DNA of 13,917 nucleotides, from NCBI GenBank assembly GCA_020853375.1, contig JADYZA010000047.1:1-13917 (forward strand), written 5' to 3'. This DNA comes from Verrucomicrobiota bacterium (lineage in GTDB: Bacteria; Verrucomicrobiota; Kiritimatiellia; Kiritimatiellales; Tichowtungiaceae). Positions 7,963 through 13,917 of the stretch are shown piece by piece; position 1 is the first letter of the stretch, and the number at the start of each line of letters is the position of its first letter. A program made the translations under genes and the position numbers. The notes beneath the pieces were generated by a model. That model ran no database searches. It saw nothing but the letters and a program-made list of their open reading frames with translations, and was not told the origin of the DNA.

Positions 7963-8811
7963 CTAAGCGATCGTTTTCTTCGTGGCCTTGGTGAGAATTT
8001 TCCAAAGCTCTTCCTGCGTCTTGGCTGTCATCAGCGCCTCGCGCGCTTCTTTGGTGGAAAAACTCTGAGTCAAACCGGAAAGCAGCTTCAAGTAGAAGGC
8101 GCTGGCGGCGGTCGGAATGACCATGTAGAAGAAAATTTTGGAAAGCTTGTTGCCGTCCGCGCCGAATTTTACACCTTTTTTGCTGATGCCGAGCGTCAGC
8201 GTCAGTCCGCCGCCTTCCACACCGCGCACGTGCGGAAAGGCGATGCCGTGTTCGACAGCGGTTGAAACGATCGCTTCGCGGCGAAGTGCGGCGTTGTGCA
8301 GGTCGTCACAGTTTTCGATATATCCCTGCTCGCGCAGATTGTTGCACATTTCGAGCAGAATTTCTTCCTTGGTGGTTCCTTTGAGCGACGGGATCATCAG
8401 CTCCGGAGAGGAAAATCGATCAATGCCGCGTTTAACGGGATCGCCCCAGCGACGGCGCGGAGTGTTGCGGGTAAGAGGAACGTCCGGCGAATACAGGATG
8501 CGGGTGCAGTTAGGACAGCGGTTGAGTTCGTTTCCGGCATGGACGCTGTTGACCATGGTTTTGGTTAGAGCATAACCGCATCCGGAGCAGTTTTCTCCAG
8601 TGATCGGAACAATCGCCTCAATGTTTTTCTGCAACAGGCGGTTGAAGTGTGTTTTGAGTTCGACCGGCAGTTCGCCGGCCAGAGTTGCGATGTTTTTATC
8701 GAGCTGCTGCAAGCGGGCAGTAGCCATGGAAGCCTGCTGCTGTGCACGGGCAACAATGAGATCCTGTAACTGGATCAGATGTTTGATTGTGTGAGTCTCT
8801 TTGCGAACCAT
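7963..8811 (-). CDS. Zinc-ribbon protein fused to a PTS EIIA (fructose/nitrogen-type) domain
   Basis: A 282-residue fusion. Residues about 10-65 are helical and rich in Gln/Ala/Leu, likely a short coiled coil. They lead into a C4 zinc ribbon (Cys75, Cys78, Cys99, Cys102; NRCPNCTRILY) of the zf-RING_7/CT398 type. After a basic linker (RNTPRRRWGD) comes a type-2 EIIA domain, about 136-278, like FruA-EIIA or PtsN. The phospho-acceptor is probably His194 in GIAFPHVRG; the residue after the His is Val, where small residues are usual. In PTS relays EIIA accepts phosphate from HPr/NPr. No EIIB or EIIC is fused or adjacent, so I infer a regulatory PtsN-like role rather than sugar import. The start at 8811 is fixed by AGGAGA and by the upstream stop; a longer open frame would overlap thrH. 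It is the second gene of an operon with thrH. Confidence 0.88.
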   Translation of the reverse strand: MVRKETHTIKHLIQLQDLIVARAQQQASMATARLQQLDKNIATLAGELPVELKTHFNRLLQKNIEAIVPITGENCSGCGYALTKTMVNSVHAGNELNRCPNCTRILYSPDVPLTRNTPRRRWGDPVKRGIDRFSSPELMIPSLKGTTKEEILLEMCNNLREQGYIENCDDLHNAALRREAIVSTAVEHGIAFPHVRGVEGGGLTLTLGISKKGVKFGADGNKLSKIFFYMVIPTAASAFYLKLLSGLTQSFSTKEAREALMTAKTQEELWKILTKATKKTIA

Positions 8812-8815
8812 AATT

Positions 8816-8821
8816 TCTCCT
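8816..8821 (-). promoter_or_regulatory. Shine-Dalgarno sequence of the zinc-ribbon-EIIA gene, abutting the thrH stop
   Basis: AGGAGA lies directly after the thrH TAA (8824-8822) and 4 nt before the ATG at 8811. This tight spacing points to translational coupling and rules out the 30-codon longer start inside thrH. Confidence 0.75.
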
Positions 8822-9430
8822 TTAAATTTTTTCACTCGCTGCAAGGAAGGCTCCGTACAGCTCATCGTAGGTGGTGGTGACAGGGAATTGCGGAAATTCA
8901 TCGATTACATTCTGCGGCGGGCGGAACAGAATGCCTTTGTCGGCTTCGGACAGCATGGTTGTGTCGTTATAAGAGTCGCCCGCGGCGATCACTTTGAACT
9001 TTAGATGATGCAACGCTTTGACCGCCTCGCACTTCTGGTCGGGCATCCGCAGATGATAATCGGCTACGCGTCCGTCATCGTCGATTTTTAGGCGATGGCA
9101 CAGCAATGTCGGATGGCCGAGCTGTTTCATCAGCGGCGCGGCGAAATCGTAAAAGGTGTCCGACAGAATGATCACCTGAAATTTTTCGCGCAACTGGTTT
9201 AGAAACTCGTGCGCGCCGGGCATGGGACCCATTCCGGCGATCACATGCTGAATATCCGCCAGTTTCAAACCGTGCGCATCAAGAATACGCAGGCGCTGAC
9301 GCATCAGTACATCGTAGTCAGGAATATCACGGGTCGTGGCGCGTAGTTCCTTGATGCCAGTCCGTTCGGCCACGTTGATCCATATCTCCGGAACCAACAC
9401 CCCTTCTAAATCTAAACAGGCAATCTGCAT
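8822..9430 (-). CDS. thrH: Phosphoserine phosphatase / homoserine phosphotransferase
   Basis: A 202-residue HAD-superfamily enzyme, close in length and sequence to Pseudomonas ThrH. That enzyme hydrolyses phosphoserine and can move its phosphate to homoserine, bridging serine and threonine synthesis. Motifs: CLDLEGVLVPEIW at the N-terminus with nucleophile Asp7 and Glu9 in motif I, DIPDYDVLMRQRLRIL (35-50) of the cap, ILSDTF with Ser90 (motif II), KFKVIAAGDSYNDTTMLSEA (144-163) with the motif IV acidic residues, and the family C-terminal FPQFPVTTTYDEL. The start at 9430 matches the family and has AAAGGA 5 nt upstream. The in-frame ATG at 9475 would add 15 residues not expected in the family. 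It is the first gene of a leftward operon; the EIIA fusion gene follows 10 bp after its stop. Confidence 0.94.
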   Translation of the reverse strand: MQIACLDLEGVLVPEIWINVAERTGIKELRATTRDIPDYDVLMRQRLRILDAHGLKLADIQHVIAGMGPMPGAHEFLNQLREKFQVIILSDTFYDFAAPLMKQLGHPTLLCHRLKIDDDGRVADYHLRMPDQKCEAVKALHHLKFKVIAAGDSYNDTTMLSEADKGILFRPPQNVIDEFPQFPVTTTYDELYGAFLAASEKI

Positions 9431-9479
9431 GAGAATCCTTTCATCCCTCGAAAAGCGCCTGATTTTAAATTCCAATTTA

Positions 9480-9488
9480 TTTATAGCA
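9480..9488 (-). promoter_or_regulatory. Putative extended -10 promoter of thrH
   Basis: TGCTATAAA on the minus strand matches an extended -10 element (TGnTATAAT) at eight of nine positions counting the free n. It lies in an A+T-rich stretch (about 9461-9515). A start near 9473 gives a leader of about 42 nt. No clear -35 is seen, which is usual for extended -10 promoters. Confidence 0.45.
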
Positions 9489-9617
9489 AAATAATTAGGA
9501 AACCTTTTTAATTCCCACCCTTCTCACAGATCTGCCGGTTCCGGCCGCATTCCCGCGATTCAATCGGCACACGAAGTGAGGCTGGCGCGGAGCGACAGAA
9601 GCAAAGCGACAATCAGA

Positions 9618-9677
9618 CATCGAAAATCGGAAAACTAGTTCATGCCTTCTTTCATCGAAAAAATCGGAAAACTGTTT
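9618..9677 (+). repeat. Imperfect direct repeat straddling the helicase start codon
   Basis: A 23-nt copy (9618-9640) and a 25-nt copy (9653-9677) share CATCGAAAA, then TCGGAAAACT. They are offset by 35 nt with a 2-nt length difference, and the ATG at 9642 lies between them. The second copy encodes residues IEKIGKLF of the helicase; the first is in another frame and not coding. Confidence 0.6.
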
Positions 9678-11195
9678 AAAAAGCAGGACACCTACCGCCC
9701 TTCGCAGACAAAACCCGCCGAGAAACCGGCCAACCCGGCTAAAAAGGCTCCGTCCATACCGCAACCCAAAGCAAAAGTCCCCCCGAAACATGCCACCCAT
9801 CGCGGGGGTCGCAACCGGAATCCAAAGGACACAAATCAGCCCGTAGCTGAAAAAACACCACGGCCAGCGCCCCAGCCCCGCAAAATTGCCGAACCGTGGA
9901 ACCCCGCCACCTTTCAGGTCGAGCCGAAGGAAGGCAAAACCCGTTTCCAAGATATGAATCTTCCGATCGATATCTTCCACGCCATTGCCGACCTTAATTT
10001 CCAGTACTGCACCCCGATTCAGGCCGAAATCCTTCCGCTCACTCTCGCGGGTAAAGATATGGCCGGTAAGGCGCAGACCGGAACTGGAAAAACCGCCGCC
10101 TTCCTGCTCGGCATCCTCACCCGCTTCATGAACAGCAAGCAGGAAGCTCCAAAACCCGGAACGCCCCGCGCGCTCATCCTCGCCCCGACGCGCGAGCTCG
10201 CCATGCAAATCCGTGACGATGCCGAAAAACTCAGCACCTACACCCCCTTCCACACCATCGCCATCTACGGCGGTATCGACTACGACAAACAGCGCCGTAT
10301 GCTCGAAGAACCCGTGGACATCATCGTCGCCACACCGGGCCGCCTGATCGACTTCGTCAATCAGGGCGTCATCAACCTTCGCGAAGTCGAAGTGCTCGTC
10401 ATCGACGAAGCCGACCGCATGCTCGACATGGGCTTTATTCCAGACGTCCGCAAAATCATCTATAAAACTCCGCCCAAAGAAAACCGTCAAACCTTGCTCT
10501 TCAGCGCCACGCTCGACGACGAAGTCATGCGCCTCGCCTCTGCATGGATGGTTGAACCAGGTAAAATTGAAATCGAAGCCGACCAGAACGCCACCAAACT
10601 GATTGACCAGCAGGTCTACATCGTCACCGACGACCAGAAATTCGCCCTACTCTACAACATCCTGAAAAAAGAAGTGGTCGAAGGCACCGCGCTGATCTTC
10701 ACAAACCGCCGCGATCAGGCGGAACGACTTTCCGATGCGCTCTACCGCTACGGCATCGACAGCGAAATGCTTTCCGGAGCCGTCGCACAGAACAAGCGCC
10801 AGCGCATCCTCGCCGACTTCAAAGACGGACGTTGCAAACTGGTCGTCGCCACCGACGTTGCCGGTCGCGGTATTCACGTCGACGATATCACCCACGTGAT
10901 CAACTTTAACATTCCATCGCAACCCGACGATTATGTTCACCGTATTGGCCGCACAGGCCGCGCCGGTAAAAAAGGAATTTCCGTCACCTTCGCCTGCGAA
11001 AAAGAATCCTTCGAACTGCCCGCAATTGAAGAGCTACTCGGCAAACGCCTGCCTTGCATTCAACCGGAACCGGAAATGCTCGTACTGCCTCCACCGGTAC
11101 GTAAAGTGCCATTCCGCGAAAGCCGTCCGCCTGCGCGCGGTGGCGATCGCAGTGGAGGCCGCCCGCCGCCCCGCCGCTCTGGACCACGCCGCTAA
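9642..11195 (+). CDS. rhlB: DEAD-box ATP-dependent RNA helicase, RhlB-like
   Basis: A 517-residue superfamily 2 RNA helicase, expected in the cytosol, that unwinds short RNA duplexes for mRNA decay or ribosome assembly. The first 100 residues are a Lys/Pro-rich, probably disordered basic extension. The core has RFQDMNLP and the Q-motif region CTPIQ (123-127), motif I AQTGTGKT (144-151), PTRELAMQI (182-190), TPGR (231-234), DEAD (255-258), SAT (288-290), VVATDVAGRGIHVDD (401-415) and HRIGRTGR (433-440). The core and the ELPAIEELLGK segment resemble the Pseudomonas-type RhlB. The last 25 residues are rich in Arg, Gly and Pro and probably bind RNA. No RNase E gene is near to confirm a degradosome role; RhlE or another DEAD paralogue remains possible. 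There is only a weak GGA-type Shine-Dalgarno sequence (9629-9634) before this ATG. Confidence 0.9.
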   Translation: MPSFIEKIGKLFKKQDTYRPSQTKPAEKPANPAKKAPSIPQPKAKVPPKHATHRGGRNRNPKDTNQPVAEKTPRPAPQPRKIAEPWNPATFQVEPKEGKTRFQDMNLPIDIFHAIADLNFQYCTPIQAEILPLTLAGKDMAGKAQTGTGKTAAFLLGILTRFMNSKQEAPKPGTPRALILAPTRELAMQIRDDAEKLSTYTPFHTIAIYGGIDYDKQRRMLEEPVDIIVATPGRLIDFVNQGVINLREVEVLVIDEADRMLDMGFIPDVRKIIYKTPPKENRQTLLFSATLDDEVMRLASAWMVEPGKIEIEADQNATKLIDQQVYIVTDDQKFALLYNILKKEVVEGTALIFTNRRDQAERLSDALYRYGIDSEMLSGAVAQNKRQRILADFKDGRCKLVVATDVAGRGIHVDDITHVINFNIPSQPDDYVHRIGRTGRAGKKGISVTFACEKESFELPAIEELLGKRLPCIQPEPEMLVLPPPVRKVPFRESRPPARGGDRSGGRPPPRRSGPRR

Positions 11196-11197
11196 AC

Positions 11198-11225
11198 AAA
11201 AAGCCGCCCGAAAGGACGGCTTTTT
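11198..11225. terminator. Bidirectional Rho-independent terminator between the helicase gene and ftsH
   Basis: AAAAAGCCG (11198-11206) pairs with CGGCTTTTT (11217-11225). An inner CC/GG pairing closes a small loop with a GAAA core. On the plus strand it starts 3 nt after the helicase stop and its T-run continues into AATTTTT. On the minus strand it also ends in TTTTT, so it can serve ftsH. Confidence 0.88.
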
Positions 11226-11229
11226 AATT

Positions 11230-11246
11230 TTTCCAATTATTGGAAA
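11230..11246 (-). terminator. Second hairpin directly after the ftsH stop
   Basis: TTTCCAA, a 3-nt loop, TTGGAAA: a perfect 7-bp stem whose last base touches the ftsH stop codon (TAG, 11249-11247). No T-run follows it on the minus strand, so it is more likely a 3'-end protecting hairpin acting together with the neighbouring terminator than a terminator by itself. Confidence 0.5.
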
Positions 11247-13232
11247 CTATTCTGCCAGCAGAATTTCTTCGGGCTTCACGTCTTCCACCACGATAGGCGC
11301 AGTATGTCCGTTACCGTTTTTGAGCAGTTCTTCGGGCGCTTTCCCGGTCGCCAGAATTTCCATCACCTGCTCGCCGTCGAGTGTTTCGTATTTGATCAGC
11401 AGTTCGGCAATCAGTTCCAGCCGGTCGCGGTGATCCTTCAGAATAATCGTGGCGGTTTCGTGGGCTTCCTTCAGAATATTATCAATCTCGACATCGATCA
11501 GCTGTGTAATCTTATCGCTGTGTATTTCGTTCCGGCTGATTTCACGGCCAAGGAACATCTGCTCCTGACCGGAACCGTAATTGCGCGGGCCAAGCGTTTC
11601 GCTCATGCCGAACTCGCAAACCATCGCACGGGCAATCCGAGTGGCCCGTTCAATATCGTTCTGCGCGCCGGTGGTGACATCGCCGAAAATCAGCTCTTCG
11701 GCGGCGCGTCCGCCCATCAAACCGATCAACATACCCATCAGGCGTTTACGGCCTTGCGTGTAGCGATCTTTCTCCGGCAACTGCATCGTGGAACCCAGCG
11801 CACGGCCGCGCGGAATCACCGTCACTTTATGCAACGGCTCGGTCTGCTCGGTTTTTGCCAGCACAATGGCGTGTCCGGCTTCGTGGTAGGCCGTCAGTTT
11901 TTTCTCTTCGGCATCAAGCATGTGACTGCGGCGCTCGCGGCCCCATGACACTTTATCGCGAGCCTCTTCAAAGTCTGGAAGCTCGACCGCTTCCGCACCG
12001 CGCCGCGCCGCGAGAAGCGCCGCCTCGTTGACAAGGTTCATCAAATCCGCGCCGGAAAATCCGGGCGTGCCGCGCGCTACTTTGGTGAGATCGACTTCTT
12101 TGGCCAGCGTAACCCGTTTGACGTGGATGTTAAGAATCTCTTCGCGCCCTTTCAGGTTCGGCAGGTCGATGAATACCTGACGGTCGAAACGGCCCGGCCG
12201 CATCAGCGCTGGGTCAAGCACGTCGGGACGATTCGTGGCGGCAATAATAATGACACCTTCGGCGGTATCAAAGCCGTCCATTTCGACCAGCAATGCGTTG
12301 AGCGTCTGCTCGCGTTCATCGTGTCCGCCGCCCATACCGGAAAACCGGCTGCGGCCCACGGCGTCGATTTCGTCGATAAAAATAATGCACGGAGCACTCT
12401 TGCGGCCCTGTTCAAACATATCGCGCACACGGCTGGCACCAACGCCGACAAACATTTCGACAAAATCCGAACCGCTGATCGAGAAAAACGGCACTTCAGC
12501 CTCGCCGGCAACAGCGCGGGCAATCAGCGTTTTACCGGTACCGGGCGAACCGGCCAGCAGAACGCCCTTCGGCATTTTTCCGCCGAGCCGCTGGAACTGT
12601 TTCGGGTTTTTCAAAAACTCGACCACTTCCTGCAACTCTTCTTTCGCCTCATCAACGCCGGCAACATCGGCAAAGGTGGTACGGTTCTTATCGTCGCGCT
12701 GAAGCAGCTTGGCGCGGCTCTTGCCGAAACTCATCGCCCGGCCACCCGCCATCTTCATCTGCCGGAAGAAAAAGAAATAGAAAACCAGAAACCCGATAAC
12801 AAACGGCGCAACATTCCAGAACACCTGCCAGAACGGTGAATTCGCCCGCACCTTAAACGTGACATTATTCTCCTGAAGCATTTTCAGAAGGTCTTCGGTA
12901 ACCACCACATCCACGCGGAACTTTTTCGGCGCGCCGGTTTTACCGTCCACCGCCGTCAGCTCGCCAGTAATGTAATCGTTGCCGGATGTCTCGCGCACGA
13001 TATCGCAACTGATAATCCGACCGCTCTTGGCCATCTGAACAAAGCCTGGATTGTAGTCCAGCTTCTCCGACTGTTCAGGCCTCTGGAACAGATTCAGCGC
13101 TGTCAACACCAGCGCCATCATCAAAAACCACATCGCAAAGCCCTTCATCGGCATCGGCGGCTTCACCACCGGAGGCTTCTTACGCGACTCTTTTTTCGGC
13201 GGGGTTTCGGGAATATCCTGTTTGTCTTCCAT
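11247..13232 (-). CDS. ftsH: ATP-dependent zinc metalloprotease FtsH
   Basis: A 661-residue membrane-anchored AAA+ protease that removes misfolded membrane proteins and selected short-lived regulators, acting as a hexamer in the inner membrane. Order: a Lys/Pro-rich cytosolic tail (1-29), TM1 (about 31-48), a periplasmic domain (about 50-133), TM2 (about 136-156), then the AAA+ module with Walker A GSPGTGKT (228-235; Ser in place of the more usual Pro), pore loop FVGV (261-264), Walker B IIFIDEID (283-290) and second region of homology [20 protein letters not shown] (332-351). The protease zinc site is HEAGH (450-454), with a third ligand probably Asp526 in [11 protein letters not shown]. The 29-residue N-terminal tail is longer than in E. 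coli FtsH. AAGGA (13245-13241) lies 8 nt before the ATG. tilS is upstream in the same direction, an order also seen in other bacteria. Confidence 0.97.
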   Translation of the reverse strand: MEDKQDIPETPPKKESRKKPPVVKPPMPMKGFAMWFLMMALVLTALNLFQRPEQSEKLDYNPGFVQMAKSGRIISCDIVRETSGNDYITGELTAVDGKTGAPKKFRVDVVVTEDLLKMLQENNVTFKVRANSPFWQVFWNVAPFVIGFLVFYFFFFRQMKMAGGRAMSFGKSRAKLLQRDDKNRTTFADVAGVDEAKEELQEVVEFLKNPKQFQRLGGKMPKGVLLAGSPGTGKTLIARAVAGEAEVPFFSISGSDFVEMFVGVGASRVRDMFEQGRKSAPCIIFIDEIDAVGRSRFSGMGGGHDEREQTLNALLVEMDGFDTAEGVIIIAATNRPDVLDPALMRPGRFDRQVFIDLPNLKGREEILNIHVKRVTLAKEVDLTKVARGTPGFSGADLMNLVNEAALLAARRGAEAVELPDFEEARDKVSWGRERRSHMLDAEEKKLTAYHEAGHAIVLAKTEQTEPLHKVTVIPRGRALGSTMQLPEKDRYTQGRKRLMGMLIGLMGGRAAEELIFGDVTTGAQNDIERATRIARAMVCEFGMSETLGPRNYGSGQEQMFLGREISRNEIHSDKITQLIDVEIDNILKEAHETATIILKDHRDRLELIAELLIKYETLDGEQVMEILATGKAPEELLKNGNGHTAPIVVEDVKPEEILLAE

Positions 13233-13255
13233 AAATTAAATCCTTAATGGCGAAG

Positions 13256-13284
13256 ACCCTAGCATCGGGCATCGGCCAAATCAA
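13256..13284 (-). promoter_or_regulatory. Putative ftsH promoter
   Basis: On the minus strand TTGATT (13284-13279) and TAGGGT (13261-13256) are 17 nt apart. TGC before the -10 gives an extended -10 form. The expected start near 13249 leaves a leader of about 16 nt that carries the AAGGA. If real, ftsH can be transcribed apart from tilS. Confidence 0.42.
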
Positions 13285-13404
13285 CTTGAAGGGCAGAGAG
13301 ATTAGCCGCGGAACCCGCAAAAATACACAAAAAAGGCATCATAAACTCCGATGGAACAAAGGATTGCTGGATTAATGGCTTGGAACCGGGAAGGGCTGGC
13401 AGGG

Positions 13405-13480
13405 AGATCAGAATAATTATGGACAGAACAATTAAAAACCCGAATTCCGGAAATTATTTTGTCCTTAATTATTCTGATCT
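13405..13480. repeat. 76-bp imperfect inverted repeat with internal 15-bp periodicity, at the end of tilS
   Basis: Two 29-nt arms (13405-13433 and 13452-13480) match as inverted copies at 26 of 29 positions, around an 18-nt centre that includes CCGAATTCCGG. Each arm carries two variants of CAGAATAATTA spaced 15 bp apart, giving four copies in a tandem-inverted layout. The right arm overlaps the last codons and the stop of tilS. No T-run follows on the minus strand, so it is not a standard terminator. It may be a dispersed intergenic element or a protein-binding site. Confidence 0.75.
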
Positions 13481-13917
13481 ATTTCTCCTTCTTCGGCGAA
13501 CAAGTGAAGAGCCGACTCGGAATCCGAGGACAGTTCCCAGCCGCGGGCGATACGGTAGCCGGGGAGCCAGATGATTTCTCCGCCGCATTCAACGACGGGC
13601 CACGGCTCGCGCTGAGCCTTCGGGATTTTCAAGTCGGTGAAAATATCCTGAAGTTTTTTGGAACCTTCCATGCCGTACGGTTCCATGCGGTCGCCGGGTT
13701 GTGCGGCACGAACCGTCACTTTCCGGCCCGCGACTTTGGCGAGCGAAACGGAGGCGCACCACGGCCCGCGCAGAATCCCAACGCCCTCGGCGATTCTGAA
13801 GGAAAAACGCGGTGAGGACACCGCGTCTACTTTCAACACCCCGTATTCGTTGATGATGCGCAGCCCTTCGAGATCAAGCGACCGGCTTCCGTTGGTTTCG
13901 GCGGAGAACTCGATCAC
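13465..13917 (-). CDS. tilS: tRNA(Ile)-lysidine synthase, C-terminal part (5' end outside window)
   Basis: The last 150 or so codons of a leftward gene whose frame runs off the window edge; the GTG at the edge is not taken as a start. The fragment carries the TilS C-terminal domain: PGDRM (74-78 of the fragment), GSKKLQDIFTDLKIPKAQR (85-103), then WPVVECGGEIIWLPGYRIARGW. TilS attaches lysine to C34 of tRNA-Ile(CAU), changing it to read AUA. The catalytic PP-loop ATPase domain is outside the window, so activity cannot be judged here. The last codons and the stop lie within the right arm of the 76-bp inverted repeat. ftsH follows 232 bp downstream on the same strand. Confidence 0.88.
   Translation of the reverse strand: MIEFSAETNGSRSLDLEGLRIINEYGVLKVDAVSSPRFSFRIAEGVGILRGPWCASVSLAKVAGRKVTVRAAQPGDRMEPYGMEGSKKLQDIFTDLKIPKAQREPWPVVECGGEIIWLPGYRIARGWELSSDSESALHLFAEEGEIDQNN

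Noticed and set aside
7637..8005. 122-codon minus-strand open frame across the tRNA-Ser gene
   Set aside because: It is the antisense translation of the tRNA (the familiar FEPPEPCGSPVFKTGALNHSAT type of artefact) joined to ends of neighbouring genes.
9495..10490. 331-codon open frame on the minus strand
   Set aside because: It is antisense to the DEAD-box helicase gene, has odd composition (rich in Asp, Gly, Phe) and no recognisable domain; a reading shadow.
12123..12839. 238-codon plus-strand open frame within ftsH
   Set aside because: Antisense to the AAA+ domain of ftsH; no independent support.
13246..13404. Possible small gene or RNA between tilS and ftsH
   Set aside because: Open frames here are short and lack a ribosome binding site. 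Apart from the putative ftsH promoter I see no stable structure; the text looks like decayed repeat sequence.
1..13917. Mobile element, CRISPR array or defence island
   Set aside because: No transposase, integrase, phage, Cas or toxin-antitoxin protein is visible. The tRNA-Ser 3' end shows no nearby integrase or duplicated attachment site.

Overview
This is a bacterial chromosome fragment of moderate G+C, densely coded, with nine protein genes (two cut by the window edges), one tRNA gene and short gaps (largest about 230 bp). Most genes are housekeeping. No insertion sequence, CRISPR array, phage gene or plasmid gene is visible. The gene mix would fit a Gram-negative-type lineage: gamma-proteobacterial-style PurB and Pgm, a Pseudomonas-type RhlB-like helicase, ThrH, a tilS-ftsH pair, and a transmembrane Cache-PAS-DUF294 protein. 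I suspect a member of the PVC group (Kiritimatiellota/Lentisphaerota/Verrucomicrobiota), but that is an impression from gene style and intergenic text, not a proof.

Layout from left to right: the end of a sensor histidine kinase (+) converges on purB (-). A 103-bp divergent gap holding three CGCAAA half-sites separates purB from a large membrane sensor/nucleotidyltransferase (+), which converges with a 4-bp overlap on pgm (-). Pgm diverges from an acyl-CoA ligase (+), which is followed by tRNA-Ser(UGA) with its own promoter. The tRNA converges on a two-gene operon read leftwards: thrH, then a zinc-ribbon/EIIA fusion gene coupled to it. The RhlB-like DEAD-box helicase (+) converges on ftsH (-) across two hairpins. 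Upstream of ftsH lie a promoter, a 76-bp inverted repeat and the 3' end of tilS (-).

How the genes work together: purB (purine synthesis and fumarate release), pgm (Glc-1-P/Glc-6-P), the acyl-CoA ligase (fatty acid activation) and thrH (serine/threonine phosphate metabolism) are central metabolism. rhlB, ftsH, tilS and tRNA-Ser serve RNA and protein quality control and translation. Three genes are regulatory: the histidine kinase fragment, the Cache-PAS-DUF294 protein and the zinc-ribbon-EIIA protein. The last two are the most unusual proteins here.

Two patterns cross the window. The five minus-strand genes with a visible start carry a purine-rich Shine-Dalgarno sequence, whereas the three plus-strand genes with a visible start lack a convincing one. 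The intergenic regions are also rich in inverted or direct repeats: the CGCAAA array at 1828-1872, the TGTTAAA palindrome at 6120-6144, the duplication across the rhlB start at 9618-9677, and the 76-bp hairpin at 13405-13480.
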